From positions 744,001 to 808,000 of the forward strand of contig NZ_VWWV01000002.1 in the NCBI RefSeq assembly GCF_011752815.1: a DNA stretch of 64,000 nucleotides, read 5' to 3'. The stretch comes from Enterobacter sp. Cy-643. GTDB taxonomy: Bacteria > Pseudomonadota > Gammaproteobacteria > Enterobacterales > Enterobacteriaceae. Below, one piece after another: positions 8,630 to 19,786 of the stretch. The notes below the pieces were generated by a model, which searched no databases, was not told the origin of the DNA, and saw only the letters and a program-made list of their open reading frames with translations. The translations under genes and the position numbers were made by a program. How positions within the stretch are numbered: the stretch's first letter is position 1; the number at the start of each line of letters is the position of its first letter.

Positions 8630-8806
8630 ATTATCCCGGTCAATGCCAAAGAATTGTGTTGTTTTGTATCCACACCGCCCACGGCTAAACAACAAAACAA
8701 ATTCCCTTCCCCCTGACACAGCCCACATACAAACCAGGCGTTAAATAAGCGCATCCGCCACCTTCAGGCGGCAACGTATTCAACGACCCGATATGTGAGG
8801 CTTATG

Positions 8807-9067
8807 ATGAAACTGTTCCGCACCGTTATTCTCCCGCTCGTCCTGGCCGCTGCTGTAGCGCCCGCCTTTGCTGCCAAAGAAGTCCACAGCGCTCAGGGCC
8901 TGGTCAAAATTGGCACCGTCACAGAAAGCGATAGCACCACGCTGTCTCTCGACCAGCTTAATGAAAAACTGGCTGCAAAAGCTGAAAAAGCCGGGGCCAG
9001 CGCCTGGCGAGTGGTCTCCGCCGGCGGCAACAACAGCTACTTCGGCAGCGCCGATATTTACCGCTGA
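8807..9067 (+). CDS. DUF1471 (YdgH/BhsA/McbA-like) exported protein
   Basis: An 86-residue periplasmic protein with a clear signal peptide (MKLFRTVILPLVLAAAVAPAFA, cleaved before AKEV) and a single DUF1471 domain: 'VKIGTVTESDSTTLSLDQLNEKLAAKAEKAGASAWRVVSAGGNNSYFGSADIYR'. BhsA, McbA and relatives in E. coli respond to stress, biofilm conditions and, for BhsA, copper. GAGG at 8797-8800 is 6 bases from the ATG at 8807; an ATG one codon earlier and a GTG at 8795 are less well placed. The next gene follows 32 bases on in the same direction, so it may be the first gene of the stress or metal locus that extends to 12311. Confidence 0.85.
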   Translation: MKLFRTVILPLVLAAAVAPAFAAKEVHSAQGLVKIGTVTESDSTTLSLDQLNEKLAAKAEKAGASAWRVVSAGGNNSYFGSADIYR

Positions 9068-9099
9068 TTTATTCCCTCCCACTAAAACAGGAAAAGAAG

Positions 9100-9867
9100 A
9101 TGAAACCCACGCGTAAAACGCTGCTGGCGCTGGCTGCGGCTGGCCTGATGACTGGATTTGCTGCCCAGGCGGAAACTCAGCACACCATCGTGTTAGTGCA
9201 CGGCGCCTTCGCCGATGCAACCGACAGCTGGGAGCAGGTGATCCCGGTTCTGCAAACGCGCCATTACGAAATCATCACCGCGCAGATCCCATTAACCTCA
9301 CTCGCAGACGACGTGGCGGCGACCAAACGCGCCATCGCCCGTGCCAAAGGCGACGTTATTCTGGTAGGTCATTCCTGGGGCGGGACGGTAATTACCGAGG
9401 CGGGTAACGATCCGAAAGTGAAAGGCCTGGTGTACATCAACGCCTTTGCCCCATCGCCGGGTCAGTCCACGGCCGATCTGGCCAACAGCTTCCCGGCTCC
9501 GCCAGGCAGCGCAAAGATCATCAAGGGTGCAGACGGCTTCCTGAGCCTCGACCCGAAGGCCATCGCCACCGATTTTGCCCAGGACGCGACGCCTGAAGCG
9601 CAGAACATTATCGGCATCACCCAGATGCCGATCGCCGCCGCAAGCTTTACCGAAAAAGTCACCACCGCCGCCTGGCAGCAGAAACCGAGCTGGTTCCTGG
9701 TCGGCAGCAACGACCGGATGATCAACCCGGATCTGGAGCGAACGATGGCGAAGAAAATTCACGCCCACGTCACCGAGTTACCGGTCAGCCATGTGCCAAT
9801 GCTGTACGACCCGAAAAATGTCGCCCGCACGATATTTAAAGCCGTGAATATTACGTCGGGAAATTAA
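9100..9867 (+). CDS. Exported alpha/beta hydrolase
   Basis: A 255-residue hydrolase with a Sec signal peptide (cleavage after AAQA at about 24). The fold opens with IVLVHGAFADATDSW; the nucleophile is Ser92 in GHSWGG, the acid is Asp205 in VGSNDRMINP and the base is His231 in PVSHVPML, so the triad is complete. It resembles the 'alpha/beta fold hydrolase' proteins that are close to esterases and salicylate-esterase-like enzymes; the substrate is unknown. It precedes the bufferin precursor by 91 bases. Whether it belongs functionally to that operon cannot be told from sequence. Confidence 0.85.
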   Translation: MKPTRKTLLALAAAGLMTGFAAQAETQHTIVLVHGAFADATDSWEQVIPVLQTRHYEIITAQIPLTSLADDVAATKRAIARAKGDVILVGHSWGGTVITEAGNDPKVKGLVYINAFAPSPGQSTADLANSFPAPPGSAKIIKGADGFLSLDPKAIATDFAQDATPEAQNIIGITQMPIAAASFTEKVTTAAWQQKPSWFLVGSNDRMINPDLERTMAKKIHAHVTELPVSHVPMLYDPKNVARTIFKAVNITSGN

Positions 9868-9931
9868 TGCGTCTTATTCAATGAGGAGGAAATAACGCTC
9901 TCAATAAATAGCCGATGATTGCCGTCCCTAA

Positions 9932-11821
<1,890 letters not shown>

Positions 11822-11834
11822 TCACACTTTTTGA

Positions 11835-12311
<477 letters not shown>

Positions 12312-12345
12312 GGGAATGCAGGCGCGGCACTGACCTTGTTTATGC

Positions 12346-12433
12346 CGCGTCTGCAGCCTGTACGGCAGTGAACTCTGTATATCATCAATAAGATTCCCTG
12401 GAGCATTTCTAAGCTGCCTATACGGCAGTGAAC
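12346..12433 (-). CRISPR. Orphan type I-F CRISPR remnant: two repeats, one 32-base spacer
   Basis: On the minus strand, positions 12433-12406 read GTTCACTGCCGTATAGGCAG followed by CTTAGAAA, the 28-base repeat of type I-F systems. A second copy at 12373-12346 begins GTTCACTGCCGTACAGGC and then diverges, as is usual for the last repeat of an array. The unit length is exactly 60 bases, leaving a 32-base spacer (12374-12405), the standard I-F spacer length. The array therefore reads right to left. No cas gene is present in the window. The AT-rich stretch to the right (about 12434-12590) would be the leader. Confidence 0.9.
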
Positions 12434-12600
12434 AAGAGCTTTTCACAGGTAACTCTTTGTTGCAATGAATAAAACCGTCTGTTTTTCGCTTAATCCCTTT
12501 TTTTAAAGACAGCCCGGCAGAATTGATAAATCAATAAGTTACAAACAGGGCTAAAAAAGGGTCAGTGAGTATTTCTGTTTTACATCGTCGAATTTCCGGC
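12434..12600 (-). other. AT-rich stretch in leader position of the CRISPR remnant
   Basis: There is no gene here. The sequence is AT-rich with long homopolymer tracts (a T7 run around 12500 and an A6 run around 12560) and lies directly before the intact first repeat in the direction of array transcription, where a CRISPR leader would be. It cannot be confirmed as a working leader without comparison to intact I-F arrays. Confidence 0.4.
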
Positions 12601-12650
12601 GGGATACCCTAATGCTGACTCGCTAAAACCACTGTCCCGAAGCAGCACCC

Positions 12651-12790
12651 TTTGGTCCTACCAATTAAACTAAAAACGTGCCCTTTTCTACAAAACGCTG
12701 ATAAACACTCGTCAGGTCGTTGCCTTTCATTAACACAAGATTAACCATTAGCCATCATTTGCTCTACAAAGCAAAATTGGTCCTACCAAT
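12651..12790 (+). promoter_or_regulatory. lldPRD control region with two LldR operators
   Basis: Two near-identical palindromes, TTTGGTCCTACCAATTAA (12651-12668) and AATTGGTCCTACCAAT (12775-12790), lie about 124 bases apart, centre to centre. E. coli LldR binds two operators of this sequence class spaced by about the same distance around the lldP promoter and loops the DNA between them until L-lactate is present. The second operator ends 41 bases before the lldP start codon. Confidence 0.85.
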
Positions 12791-12831
12791 CTAATAAAAA
12801 ACGATAAACGCCCACCCTGGAGAACACCTGC

Positions 12832-14487
12832 ATGCAAGTCTGGCCCCAACTTTACGACCCGCTCGGGAATATCTGGCTGTCGAGCCTGATTGCCGCGCTC
12901 CCGATTCTGTTTTTCTTCTTCGCGCTCATCAAGCTGCGGATGAAGGGCTACAAAGCGGCAACGATCACGGTATTTATCGCCCTGCTGGTTGCCCTGTTTT
13001 TATACCGCATGCCGGTGGATCGCGCGCTTGCCTCGGTGGCGTACGGGTTCTTCTACGGCCTGTGGCCCATCGCCTGGATTATTGTTGCCGCGGTGTTTGT
13101 CTACAAAATTTCGGTCAAAACCGGGCAGTTCGACATTATTCGCTCCTCTATCCTGTCGATCACGCCGGACCAGCGCCTGCAAATGCTGATCGTCGGTTTC
13201 TCTTTCGGCGCATTTCTGGAAGGGGCTGCCGGGTTTGGGGCACCGGTTGCCATTACCGCAGCCTTGCTGGTCGGCCTCGGGTTTAAGCCGCTGTACGCCG
13301 CAGGTTTGTGCCTGATAGTGAATACCGCGCCGGTGGCCTTCGGCGCGATGGGGATCCCCATTATCGTTGCCGGGCAGGTTACCGGCCTGGACAGCTTCGA
13401 AATCGGCCAGATGGTGGGCCGCCAGCTGCCGTTCCTGACAATGATTGTGCTGTTCTGGATCATGGCGATTATGGACGGCTGGCGCGGAATCAAAGAGACC
13501 TGGCCGGCGGTAATCGTAGCAGGCGGCTCGTTTGCTATCGCCCAGTATCTCAGCTCTAACTTTATCGGCCCCGAGCTGCCGGACATCATCTCTTCGCTGG
13601 TGTCGCTGGTGTGCCTGACGGCGTTCCTGCGGGTCTGGAAGCCGGTGCGCATTTTCCGCTTTGATAGCGAGAACGCAGCAGCAACCGTGCAGGCGCAGAC
13701 TGCGCAGAAATACACGACCGGGCAGATTGTCAAAGCCTGGATGCCGTTCCTGTTTTTAACGGCCACGGTTACGCTGTGGAGCATTCCGCCGTTTAAAGCG
13801 CTGTTCGCCAAAAGCGGCGCGATGGCGGACTGGGTCTATAATTTCTCCGTGCCGTTCCTGGATAACCTGGTCGCCAAAATGCCGCCGGTCGTTACCGCCA
13901 GTGCGCCTTACGCCGCGGTGTTTAAGTTCGACTGGCTGTCAGCCACCGGCACGGCAATCCTGGTCGCGGCGCTGATCTCAATTGTTTATCTGCGCATGAA
14001 ACCGAAAGCGGCGCTGGTCACTTTCGGTGAAACGCTCAAGGAGCTGGCGCTGCCGATTTACTCCATTGGCATGGTGCTGGCGTTTGCTTTTATCTCCAAC
14101 TATTCCGGGCTGTCGGCGACGTTGGCCCTGGCGCTGGCGCATACCGGCCACGCCTTTACTTTCTTCTCGCCGTTCCTTGGCTGGCTGGGTGTGTTCCTCA
14201 CCGGGTCGGACACCTCGTCTAACGCGCTGTTTGCCGCGCTGCAGGCCACAACCGCGCAGCAGATTGGCGTGTCGGACCTTCTGCTGGTGGCGGCCAATAC
14301 TACCGGCGGCGTGACCGGGAAGATGATTTCACCCCAGTCGATAGCCATTGCCTGTGCGGCGGTGGGGCTGGTCGGGAAAGAGTCGGACCTGTTCCGCTTC
14401 ACCGTGAAGCACAGCCTGATTTTCACCTGCATGGTGGGAGTGATTACCACGCTGCAGGCCTACGTTTTAACCTGGATGATCCCATGA
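12832..14487 (+). CDS. lldP: L-lactate permease
   Basis: A 551-residue inner-membrane transporter, the same length as E. coli LldP, that brings L-lactate (and D-lactate or glycolate) into the cell with protons. At least twelve hydrophobic spans are visible; the family stretches [26 protein letters not shown] (about 124-149) and '[17 protein letters not shown]' are intact. CTGGAGAA stands ahead of the ATG. The last four bases overlap lldR (ATGA). Expression should be controlled by the two LldR operators upstream. Confidence 0.96.
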   Translation: MQVWPQLYDPLGNIWLSSLIAALPILFFFFALIKLRMKGYKAATITVFIALLVALFLYRMPVDRALASVAYGFFYGLWPIAWIIVAAVFVYKISVKTGQFDIIRSSILSITPDQRLQMLIVGFSFGAFLEGAAGFGAPVAITAALLVGLGFKPLYAAGLCLIVNTAPVAFGAMGIPIIVAGQVTGLDSFEIGQMVGRQLPFLTMIVLFWIMAIMDGWRGIKETWPAVIVAGGSFAIAQYLSSNFIGPELPDIISSLVSLVCLTAFLRVWKPVRIFRFDSENAAATVQAQTAQKYTTGQIVKAWMPFLFLTATVTLWSIPPFKALFAKSGAMADWVYNFSVPFLDNLVAKMPPVVTASAPYAAVFKFDWLSATGTAILVAALISIVYLRMKPKAALVTFGETLKELALPIYSIGMVLAFAFISNYSGLSATLALALAHTGHAFTFFSPFLGWLGVFLTGSDTSSNALFAALQATTAQQIGVSDLLLVAANTTGGVTGKMISPQSIAIACAAVGLVGKESDLFRFTVKHSLIFTCMVGVITTLQAYVLTWMIP

Positions 14488-15272
14488 CCCAAGCTGTGCC
14501 GCGCCTTGCCGACCAGATGGTTGAGCGTGTTAAGGCGCTGATTGAAGAACGTAATCTGGAGGCGGGCATGCGGTTGCCCGCCGAACGCCAGCTGGCCGCC
14601 GAACTGGGCTGTTCGCGCTCGATTTTACGCGAGGCGATTCAAAAGCTGATTGGCGAGGGCGTACTGGCCAGCCGACGCGGCGGTGGCACCTATTTGCGCT
14701 ACCAGACCGAACAATGGTCGGAACAGCGTATCGTGCAGCCGCTGAAAACGCTGGTCGAGGGCGACCCCAATTATCAGCTGGATATCCTCGAAGCCAGACA
14801 TTCTATCGAAGGCAGTACGGCCTGGTACGCGGCCATGCGGGCGACGCAGGCCGACAAAGAAAAGCTGATCGCCTGCTTCGATGCCACGCTGAAATTTAAA
14901 GAGAGCGATGATCCGGACTTAGCCGCCCAGGCCGACGTCAGGTTTCACCTGGCGATTGCCGAAGCCTCCCACAATATCGTGCTGCTGCAGACCATGCGCG
15001 GGTTCTTCGATCTGCTGCAATCTTCGGTGCTGCACAGCCGCCAGCGCATGTACACCGTCCCGGCCATTTTTGCCGGGCTAACCGAGCAGCACGACGAATT
15101 ATTGCAGGCGATTCTGGCCGGAGACGCCGAGCGCGCAAGGCGAGCCGCCCAGTCGCACCTCGGCTACGTCCACACCACCATCAAAACTCTGCAGGAAGAC
15201 GAAGCCCGTCAGGCACGCATTACCCGCCTCCCGGACGAAGCAAGTGATGAAATAAGGGAAAAGAAACGATGA
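14484..15272 (+). CDS. lldR: L-lactate-responsive regulator LldR
   Basis: A 262-residue GntR-family regulator of the FadR subgroup. The N-terminal winged helix (about 5-75) has the signature [25 protein letters not shown], and the C-terminal helical domain (FCD, about 90-230) has the metal/ligand residues 'LEARHSIEG', '[12 protein letters not shown]' and '[10 protein letters not shown]'. It represses lldPRD through the two operators upstream of lldP and also activates it when L-lactate is bound, as known in E. coli. It overlaps both neighbours by four bases (ATGA). Confidence 0.95.
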   Translation: MTQAVPRLADQMVERVKALIEERNLEAGMRLPAERQLAAELGCSRSILREAIQKLIGEGVLASRRGGGTYLRYQTEQWSEQRIVQPLKTLVEGDPNYQLDILEARHSIEGSTAWYAAMRATQADKEKLIACFDATLKFKESDDPDLAAQADVRFHLAIAEASHNIVLLQTMRGFFDLLQSSVLHSRQRMYTVPAIFAGLTEQHDELLQAILAGDAERARRAAQSHLGYVHTTIKTLQEDEARQARITRLPDEASDEIREKKR

Positions 15273-16411
15273 TTATTTCCGCAGCAACCGACTACCGTGC
15301 CGCCGCCGAGCGCATTCTGCCGCCTTTTTTATTCCACTACATTGACGGAGGCGCCTATGCCGAGCATACGCTGAAGCGCAACGTGGAAGATCTGGCGCAG
15401 GTGGCGCTCAAGCAGCGTGTGCTGAAAAACATGTCGGCGCTGAGTCTGGAAACCCGGTTGTTTAACGAAACGCTATCCATGCCCGTCGCCCTCGGTCCCG
15501 TAGGACTTTGCGGGATGTATGCCCGCCGGGGAGAAGTTCAGGCCGCAAAAGCGGCCGCAGCAAAAGGCATTCCTTTTACCCTGTCTACGGTGTCCGTTTG
15601 CCCGATTGAAGAAGTCGCACCGGCGATTAACCGCCCGATGTGGTTCCAGCTTTATGTTCTGAAGGATCGCGGTTTTATGCGCAACGCGCTGGAACGGGCG
15701 AAAGCCGCCGGGTGCTCCACGCTGGTATTTACCGTCGATATGCCGACACCCGGCGCGCGCTATCGCGATGCACACTCAGGCATGAGCGGCCCTAATGCCG
15801 CGATGCGCCGTTATTTCCAGGCAATGACGCACCCGCAGTGGGCATGGGATGTTGGTTTAAACGGCCGCCCCCACGATTTGGGCAATATCTCCACCTACCT
15901 CGGTAAACCGACCGGGCTGGAGGATTATATTGGCTGGCTGGCCAATAACTTCGACCCGTCCATTTCATGGAAAGACCTGGAGTGGATCCGCGAATTCTGG
16001 GATGGCCCGATGGTGATTAAGGGGATCCTCGACCCGGAAGATGCGCGCGATGCGGTGCGCTTCGGCGCCGACGGGATCGTCGTGTCCAACCACGGCGGCC
16101 GCCAGCTGGACGGCGTGCTCTCTTCTGCCCGCGCTCTGCCCGCTATTGCCGACGCGGTCAAAGGTGATATTGCCATTCTGGCGGACAGCGGCATCCGCAA
16201 TGGCCTGGACGTGGTGCGTATGATTGCGCTGGGCGCCGATACCGTGCTGCTGGGGCGCGCTTACCTGTATGCCCTGGCAACCCACGGTGAGGCTGGCGTC
16301 AGCAACCTGCTGAACTTAATGGAGAAAGAGATGCGCGTGGCGATGACGCTTACCGGCGCAAAATCTATTGCCGAAATTACGCCCGAACTGCTGGTTCGCC
16401 AGGGTTTATAA
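15269..16411 (+). CDS. lldD: L-lactate dehydrogenase (FMN, quinone-linked)
   Basis: A 380-residue FMN enzyme of the 2-hydroxy-acid oxidase family on the inner face of the membrane; it oxidises L-lactate to pyruvate and passes electrons to quinone. The active-site signature [11 protein letters not shown] (about 272-282), with its base histidine and arginine, is intact, as is the N-terminal '[16 protein letters not shown]'. It is 16 residues shorter at the C-terminus than E. coli LldD (396), although enzymes of about 380 exist elsewhere. The final 35 bases overlap, tail to tail, the antitoxin gene on the other strand. Confidence 0.95.
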   Translation: MIISAATDYRAAAERILPPFLFHYIDGGAYAEHTLKRNVEDLAQVALKQRVLKNMSALSLETRLFNETLSMPVALGPVGLCGMYARRGEVQAAKAAAAKGIPFTLSTVSVCPIEEVAPAINRPMWFQLYVLKDRGFMRNALERAKAAGCSTLVFTVDMPTPGARYRDAHSGMSGPNAAMRRYFQAMTHPQWAWDVGLNGRPHDLGNISTYLGKPTGLEDYIGWLANNFDPSISWKDLEWIREFWDGPMVIKGILDPEDARDAVRFGADGIVVSNHGGRQLDGVLSSARALPAIADAVKGDIAILADSGIRNGLDVVRMIALGADTVLLGRAYLYALATHGEAGVSNLLNLMEKEMRVAMTLTGAKSIAEITPELLVRQGL

Positions 16412-16721
16412 CGTGCGGTTGACCCGCAATCTCTGAAAAATGAATCCCCACCGCGTGCAGAACCTTTTTGGTGGTTTTGATGGTGGGGTTTCCACGCCCG
16501 GACAGCGTACGATAAAGCGTTTCGCGGTTTAGATTTGCCGCTCTGGCTATCTCAGTAAAGCCGCCTCTGGCTTCTACCAGCCGACGCATAGCAATGAGAA
16601 ACACCGCTTCGCCGTCGTCACCATCCAGCCCAATAAAAGCTTCTTTCAGGTACTCCACGGCAAAGGCACGATCGTCGCGGAGCATATCAATAACCTTTTG
16701 ATCAAATTCGCTAAATTTCAT
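16377..16721 (-). CDS. HigA-type antitoxin, helix-turn-helix protein
   Basis: A 114-residue DNA-binding antitoxin of the 'addiction module antidote' type. The helix-turn-helix lies about residues 50-85: [53 protein letters not shown] precedes the ATG at 16721, which is why the longer frame upstream is not used. It is the second gene of a toxin-first pair and overlaps the toxin by 11 bases. Its own 3' end lies inside the last 35 bases of lldD on the opposite strand. It should neutralise the toxin and repress the pair's promoter. Confidence 0.85.
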   Translation of the reverse strand: MKFSEFDQKVIDMLRDDRAFAVEYLKEAFIGLDGDDGEAVFLIAMRRLVEARGGFTEIARAANLNRETLYRTLSGRGNPTIKTTKKVLHAVGIHFSEIAGQPHVINPGEPAVRA

Positions 16722-17034
16722 TTTTTCTCCCTTGATGTTCAAGCCACCATTCTTTTGCACGTTCGATATCCGCCTGTTGATTGCGTTTATCTCCTCCCGC
16801 CAGTAGCAGCCAGACTGCTTTGCCGTCCTGGGCGTAGTACACCCTATAGACTGGCCCTTCATCGATGCGTATTTCCCATACGCCCTGTCCACAGGGTTTA
16901 TGATCGCCAGGGTTACCAAAGGAAAGTCGGTCGATCCTCATGACTATTTTGGTTTTTGCCCTCGCATCTTTTAACGCCTTTAGCCAGGCTTTGAACGGCG
17001 TTTTTCCTTCTGTCGTTTTGAAGAACGTAATCAT
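16711..17034 (-). CDS. HigB/RelE-type toxin
   Basis: A 107-residue basic protein of the RelE/HigB superfamily ('phage-derived Gp49-like' type), whose members cut mRNA on the ribosome. Family marks are TPFKAWLKALKDARAKTKIVMRIDRLSFGNPGDHKPCGQGVWEIRIDEGPVYRVYY and 'LLLAGGDKRNQQADIERAKEWW', with the usual conserved Arg and Lys residues. The start at 17034 is chosen because AAGG stands 6 bases before it; an ATG at 17040 directly abuts that site. The pair has no other accessory genes around it. Confidence 0.87.
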   Translation of the reverse strand: MITFFKTTEGKTPFKAWLKALKDARAKTKIVMRIDRLSFGNPGDHKPCGQGVWEIRIDEGPVYRVYYAQDGKAVWLLLAGGDKRNQQADIERAKEWWLEHQGRKNEI

Positions 17035-17040
17035 GTACAT

Positions 17041-17240
17041 CCTTGACTCCCCGAGTGTAGCTTTAAAGCAACAAACAAGCACGAACAAAATTTAGTCGCA
17101 CTTATTATTCCCAGGGCAGGCTAACGGATTCTTACTTGAGGTTGGCTGACATCGTTCTTTGGTATGCAGGGTTTGCGGCACGGCTTCCGGGGAGTTATTC
17201 ATCCTGGCGCGGGGCTTTCAAAAATATGCCTGAAAGCCCC
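17041..17240 (-). terminator. Gene-free gap with hairpin after ilvN
   Basis: The 214 bases between the toxin and ilvN hold the toxin promoter region and, at 17211-17240, a perfect ten-base hairpin GGGGCTTTCA / TGAAAGCCCC with a ten-base loop, just past the ilvN stop. No T run follows it on the minus strand, so it is a 3'-end stem or weak terminator of the ilvBN transcript. I see nothing else in the gap. Confidence 0.55.
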
Positions 17241-17248
17241 TGGTTTAT

Positions 17249-17545
17249 TTACTGCACAAATGCGGTCAGGCGGTTAAAGATGCCCGGGTCATCGGCGTGG
17301 CGAATGATCTGCACCACATCCTCCAGCTTATCGACCTGGCTGACCATCTGCTCCAGCCGCTGATCGTCTGCTACCTGCAGCCAGATGCGGCTCTGATCGC
17401 CCTCCGGCAGCGGTAAACAGAGAATGCCTTCCACGTTAAATGCGCGGCGGGCAAACAGGCCGCAGATATGTGACATCACGCCCGGGTGGTTGCGCACCGT
17501 GAGTTCCAGAATGACGGTGGATTGTTTAGTGATAGGTTGCTGCAT
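17249..17545 (-). CDS. ilvN: Acetolactate synthase I, regulatory subunit
   Basis: A 98-residue ACT-domain protein that binds valine and restores full activity and feedback control to IlvB. The ACT core [35 protein letters not shown] (about 11-45) is nearly the same as in E. coli IlvN. It starts three bases after the ilvB stop and is the last gene of the ivbL-ilvBN operon. Confidence 0.96.
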   Translation of the reverse strand: MQQPITKQSTVILELTVRNHPGVMSHICGLFARRAFNVEGILCLPLPEGDQSRIWLQVADDQRLEQMVSQVDKLEDVVQIIRHADDPGIFNRLTAFVQ

Positions 17546-17548
17546 GAC

Positions 17549-19237
17549 TTACTCTCCAATCATCTGAGTATTGGCGGCACCCGGCGGTACCATTGGGTAG
17601 ACTTTTTCATCGGCATCGATACGCACGTGGATCAAGCAAGGCCCGGGGCGAGAAATTGCTTCCTGCAGCGCGGCCTGCGGATCTTCCGCCTGGTTCAGGT
17701 CGCAGGTTGCCAGGCCAAAGCCGCGGGCGATGGTCAGGAAATCCGTCATGCCGGGGTAAGTCGCGGCGAAAATATTCTGCTGATAGAACAAGGTCTGCTG
17801 CTGGTGCACCAACCCCAGCGCCTGGTTGTTCATCAGGATGATTTTTACATCCAGATTATTTTCCGCCGCCGTGGCCATCTCCTGGATATTCATCATCAGG
17901 CTGCCGTCGCCGGAGAAACACAGCACTTTACGGCCAGGTTCGGCCAGCGCCGCGCCAACCGCCGCCGGTAAGCCAAAGCCCATGGTGCCCAGGCCGCCGG
18001 ACGTCAGCCACTGGCGCGGGCGGTTGAGCGGATAAGCCTGAGCCACCCACATCTGGTGCTGACCTACGTCGGTGGTAACAATCGCCTCATCGTCTACGCA
18101 GGCCGCTGCGGCTTTGATCAGTCCGTAAGGCATCAGCGGATTGTCCTCGCCCGGCGTGGCAAACGGGAACTCACGCTGCAACTCGCTTACCGTTTGCAGC
18201 CACTCGCTGCGCCGGGCGTTTTTGGTCTGCGGAATAAGCTGACTCAGTACTTCACGCACGTCACCGCGAATCGCCACGTTGGCTTGCTTAATTTTGCCCA
18301 GCTCGGCGCGATCGATATCAACGTGGATAATTTTGGCATTCGGGCAAAACTCTTCCGTTTTACCAATGGCGCGGTCGTCAAAGCGTGCGCCCAGCACGAT
18401 CAGCAGATCGGCTTCGTGCAGGATAAAGTTGGTGCTCCGCGCGCCGTGCATTCCCAGCATTCCCAGAGAAAGCGGGTGCCGGGCGGGGATCGTCCCCAGC
18501 GCCATCAGCGTCATGGTTGTCGGCAGCCCGGCTCGCTCCGCCAGCTCTCGCGCCTGCTCCGCCGCTCCCGCGCTGATAATGCCGCCGCCCAGATAAAGCA
18601 CCGGGCGTTTGGCTTCGTTGATCATCGCTGCCGCACGGGCGATGTCCTGATGGTCAAAGGCCGGAGCAGCGGAAGGCGCGGCTACCGCGGGCAGTTCGGC
18701 AATGTCGATTTCAGCGGTCTGAATGTCTTTAGGAATATCGATCCAGACGGGCCCTGGGCGGCCGGACTGGGCGATACGGAAAGCGTCGGTAATCACCTGA
18801 GGCAGTTCGTCAATGCTGCGCACCAGGTAGTTATGTTTGGTGATAGGAATCGAAATACCGTAGGTGTCCACTTCCTGGAAAGCATCGGCGCCAATCATCG
18901 AAGTGGGTACCTGGCCGGTGATACAAACCAGCGGAATAGAGTCGAGACGCGCGTCGGCAATGGCGGTGACAAGGTTTGTGGCCCCAGGCCCGCTGCAGGC
19001 GATGCAGACCGCCGGTTTGCCGCTGGTACGCGCCATGCCCTGCGCCATAAATCCCGCGCCCTGCTCGTGGCGAGCCAGAACGTGGCGAATGCGGGGGCTT
19101 TGGCTCAAGGCATTGTAGAGCGGCAGTACGGTGCCACCGGGAATGCCGCTAACCGTTGTAATCCCATGATGCTCCAGCATTTTTACAATCAGCTGCGCGC
19201 CGGTGATGCGTTGTGTGGGTGTGTCCGAAATTGCCAT
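17549..19237 (-). CDS. ilvB: Acetolactate synthase I, catalytic subunit
   Basis: A 562-residue thiamine-diphosphate enzyme, identical in length to E. coli IlvB. It joins two pyruvates, or pyruvate and 2-oxobutyrate, in the first common step of valine, leucine and isoleucine synthesis. The catalytic glutamate lies in ARHEQGAGF (about 55-63), and the thiamine-binding motif is GDGSLMMNIQEMATAAENNLDVKIILMNN (from about 430). Its mRNA begins with the attenuator and leader peptide described next; a GGAG ribosome site precedes the start. Confidence 0.97.
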   Translation of the reverse strand: MAISDTPTQRITGAQLIVKMLEHHGITTVSGIPGGTVLPLYNALSQSPRIRHVLARHEQGAGFMAQGMARTSGKPAVCIACSGPGATNLVTAIADARLDSIPLVCITGQVPTSMIGADAFQEVDTYGISIPITKHNYLVRSIDELPQVITDAFRIAQSGRPGPVWIDIPKDIQTAEIDIAELPAVAAPSAAPAFDHQDIARAAAMINEAKRPVLYLGGGIISAGAAEQARELAERAGLPTTMTLMALGTIPARHPLSLGMLGMHGARSTNFILHEADLLIVLGARFDDRAIGKTEEFCPNAKIIHVDIDRAELGKIKQANVAIRGDVREVLSQLIPQTKNARRSEWLQTVSELQREFPFATPGEDNPLMPYGLIKAAAACVDDEAIVTTDVGQHQMWVAQAYPLNRPRQWLTSGGLGTMGFGLPAAVGAALAEPGRKVLCFSGDGSLMMNIQEMATAAENNLDVKIILMNNQALGLVHQQQTLFYQQNIFAATYPGMTDFLTIARGFGLATCDLNQAEDPQAALQEAISRPGPCLIHVRIDADEKVYPMVPPGAANTQMIGE

Positions 19238-19279
19238 GCTCCAGTCCTTCTCATTAGCCGGTTCGCTTCTGGGCAGGCA

Positions 19280-19321
19280 CTTAAAACAAGAAACCCCGCC
19301 CGGTTTGCGCCGGCGGGGTTT
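19280..19321 (-). terminator. ilvBN attenuator terminator
   Basis: On the minus strand AAACCCCGCC and GGGCGGGGTTT form a ten-base GC-rich hairpin (19291-19321), followed by CTTGTTTT. It lies between the ivbL leader peptide and ilvB, the position of the transcription attenuator that ends the mRNA when valyl- and leucyl-tRNA are charged. Confidence 0.88.
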
Positions 19322-19345
19322 GGAATCGATGCGTTGATTCAGTCC

Positions 19346-19444
19346 CTACGGCGCATTGCCGACGACCACCACCACACGCACGACGACCACCGCGGCTGGT
19401 AGCGCGGTAACTAGTAGGGTCGAAGTTTGCAGGGAATGCGTCAT
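19346..19444 (-). CDS. ivbL: ilvBN operon leader peptide
   Basis: A 32-codon reading frame, too short for most gene callers, that encodes the attenuation leader peptide. Its C-terminal half, AAVVVVRVVVVVGNAP, is the same as in E. coli IvbL, which is also 32 residues. The run of nine valine codons (and leucines earlier) makes ribosome progress depend on charged valyl- and leucyl-tRNA, which decides whether the downstream hairpin forms. It lies 108 bases ahead of ilvB. Confidence 0.95.
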   Translation of the reverse strand: MTHSLQTSTLLVTALPAAVVVVRVVVVVGNAP

Positions 19445-19542
19445 GGGTTTCCTGAATCAAAGTTAAAAGTCGTTATTGATAAAATCATACTCGCTGGTTT
19501 CACACAACAGGATTTTCACCGTCAGCTAAAAAACGAGCTAAA

Positions 19543-19547
19543 TGTCA
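19543..19547 (-). promoter_or_regulatory. ilvBN promoter region with possible CRP half-site
   Basis: In the 125 bases between ivbL and ybdD the minus strand holds TGTGACATTTAGCTCG (about 19532-19547). Its left half matches the CRP consensus and its right half is poor. E. coli ilvBN is activated by CRP from a site in this position. No other gene fits in the gap. Confidence 0.35.
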
Positions 19548-19569
19548 CATTTTTGTTAAATGCCAGGTT

Positions 19570-19767
19570 TTAGCAGCAGCGTCCGCCGCCTTTACCGCTG
19601 TAGCGTGCATCCTGACGCTCACGGAAAAATTCTTCATAGGTCATTGGCGTCTGCTCAGGGTGCGTCAGGCGCATGTGCTGCACGTAGTTGTCGTAGTCGG
19701 GTACGCCAATCATCAGCTTCGCGGCCTGACCGAGGTATTTCCCGGCTTTGGCTAGACTATCGAACAT
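19570..19767 (-). CDS. ybdD: YbdD, small CstA-associated protein (DUF466/YbdD-YjiX family)
   Basis: A 65-residue soluble protein nearly the same as E. coli Ybd[22 protein letters not shown] at the start, then '[21 protein letters not shown]' and a cysteine pair at the very end (RCC). YbdD is encoded after cstA and, with its paralogue YjiX, is needed for pyruvate uptake by these carriers in E. coli. It lies 154 bases downstream of cstA on the same strand. Confidence 0.95.
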   Translation of the reverse strand: MFDSLAKAGKYLGQAAKLMIGVPDYDNYVQHMRLTHPEQTPMTYEEFFRERQDARYSGKGGGRCC

Positions 19768-19786
19768 GTTACCTCCAGTGGGTTGC

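Noticed and set aside
18056-19402. Long open frame (448 codons) on the plus strand opposite ilvB and ivbL
   Set aside because: It is a shadow of ilvB; its translated product has no recognisable fold and it runs through the attenuator.
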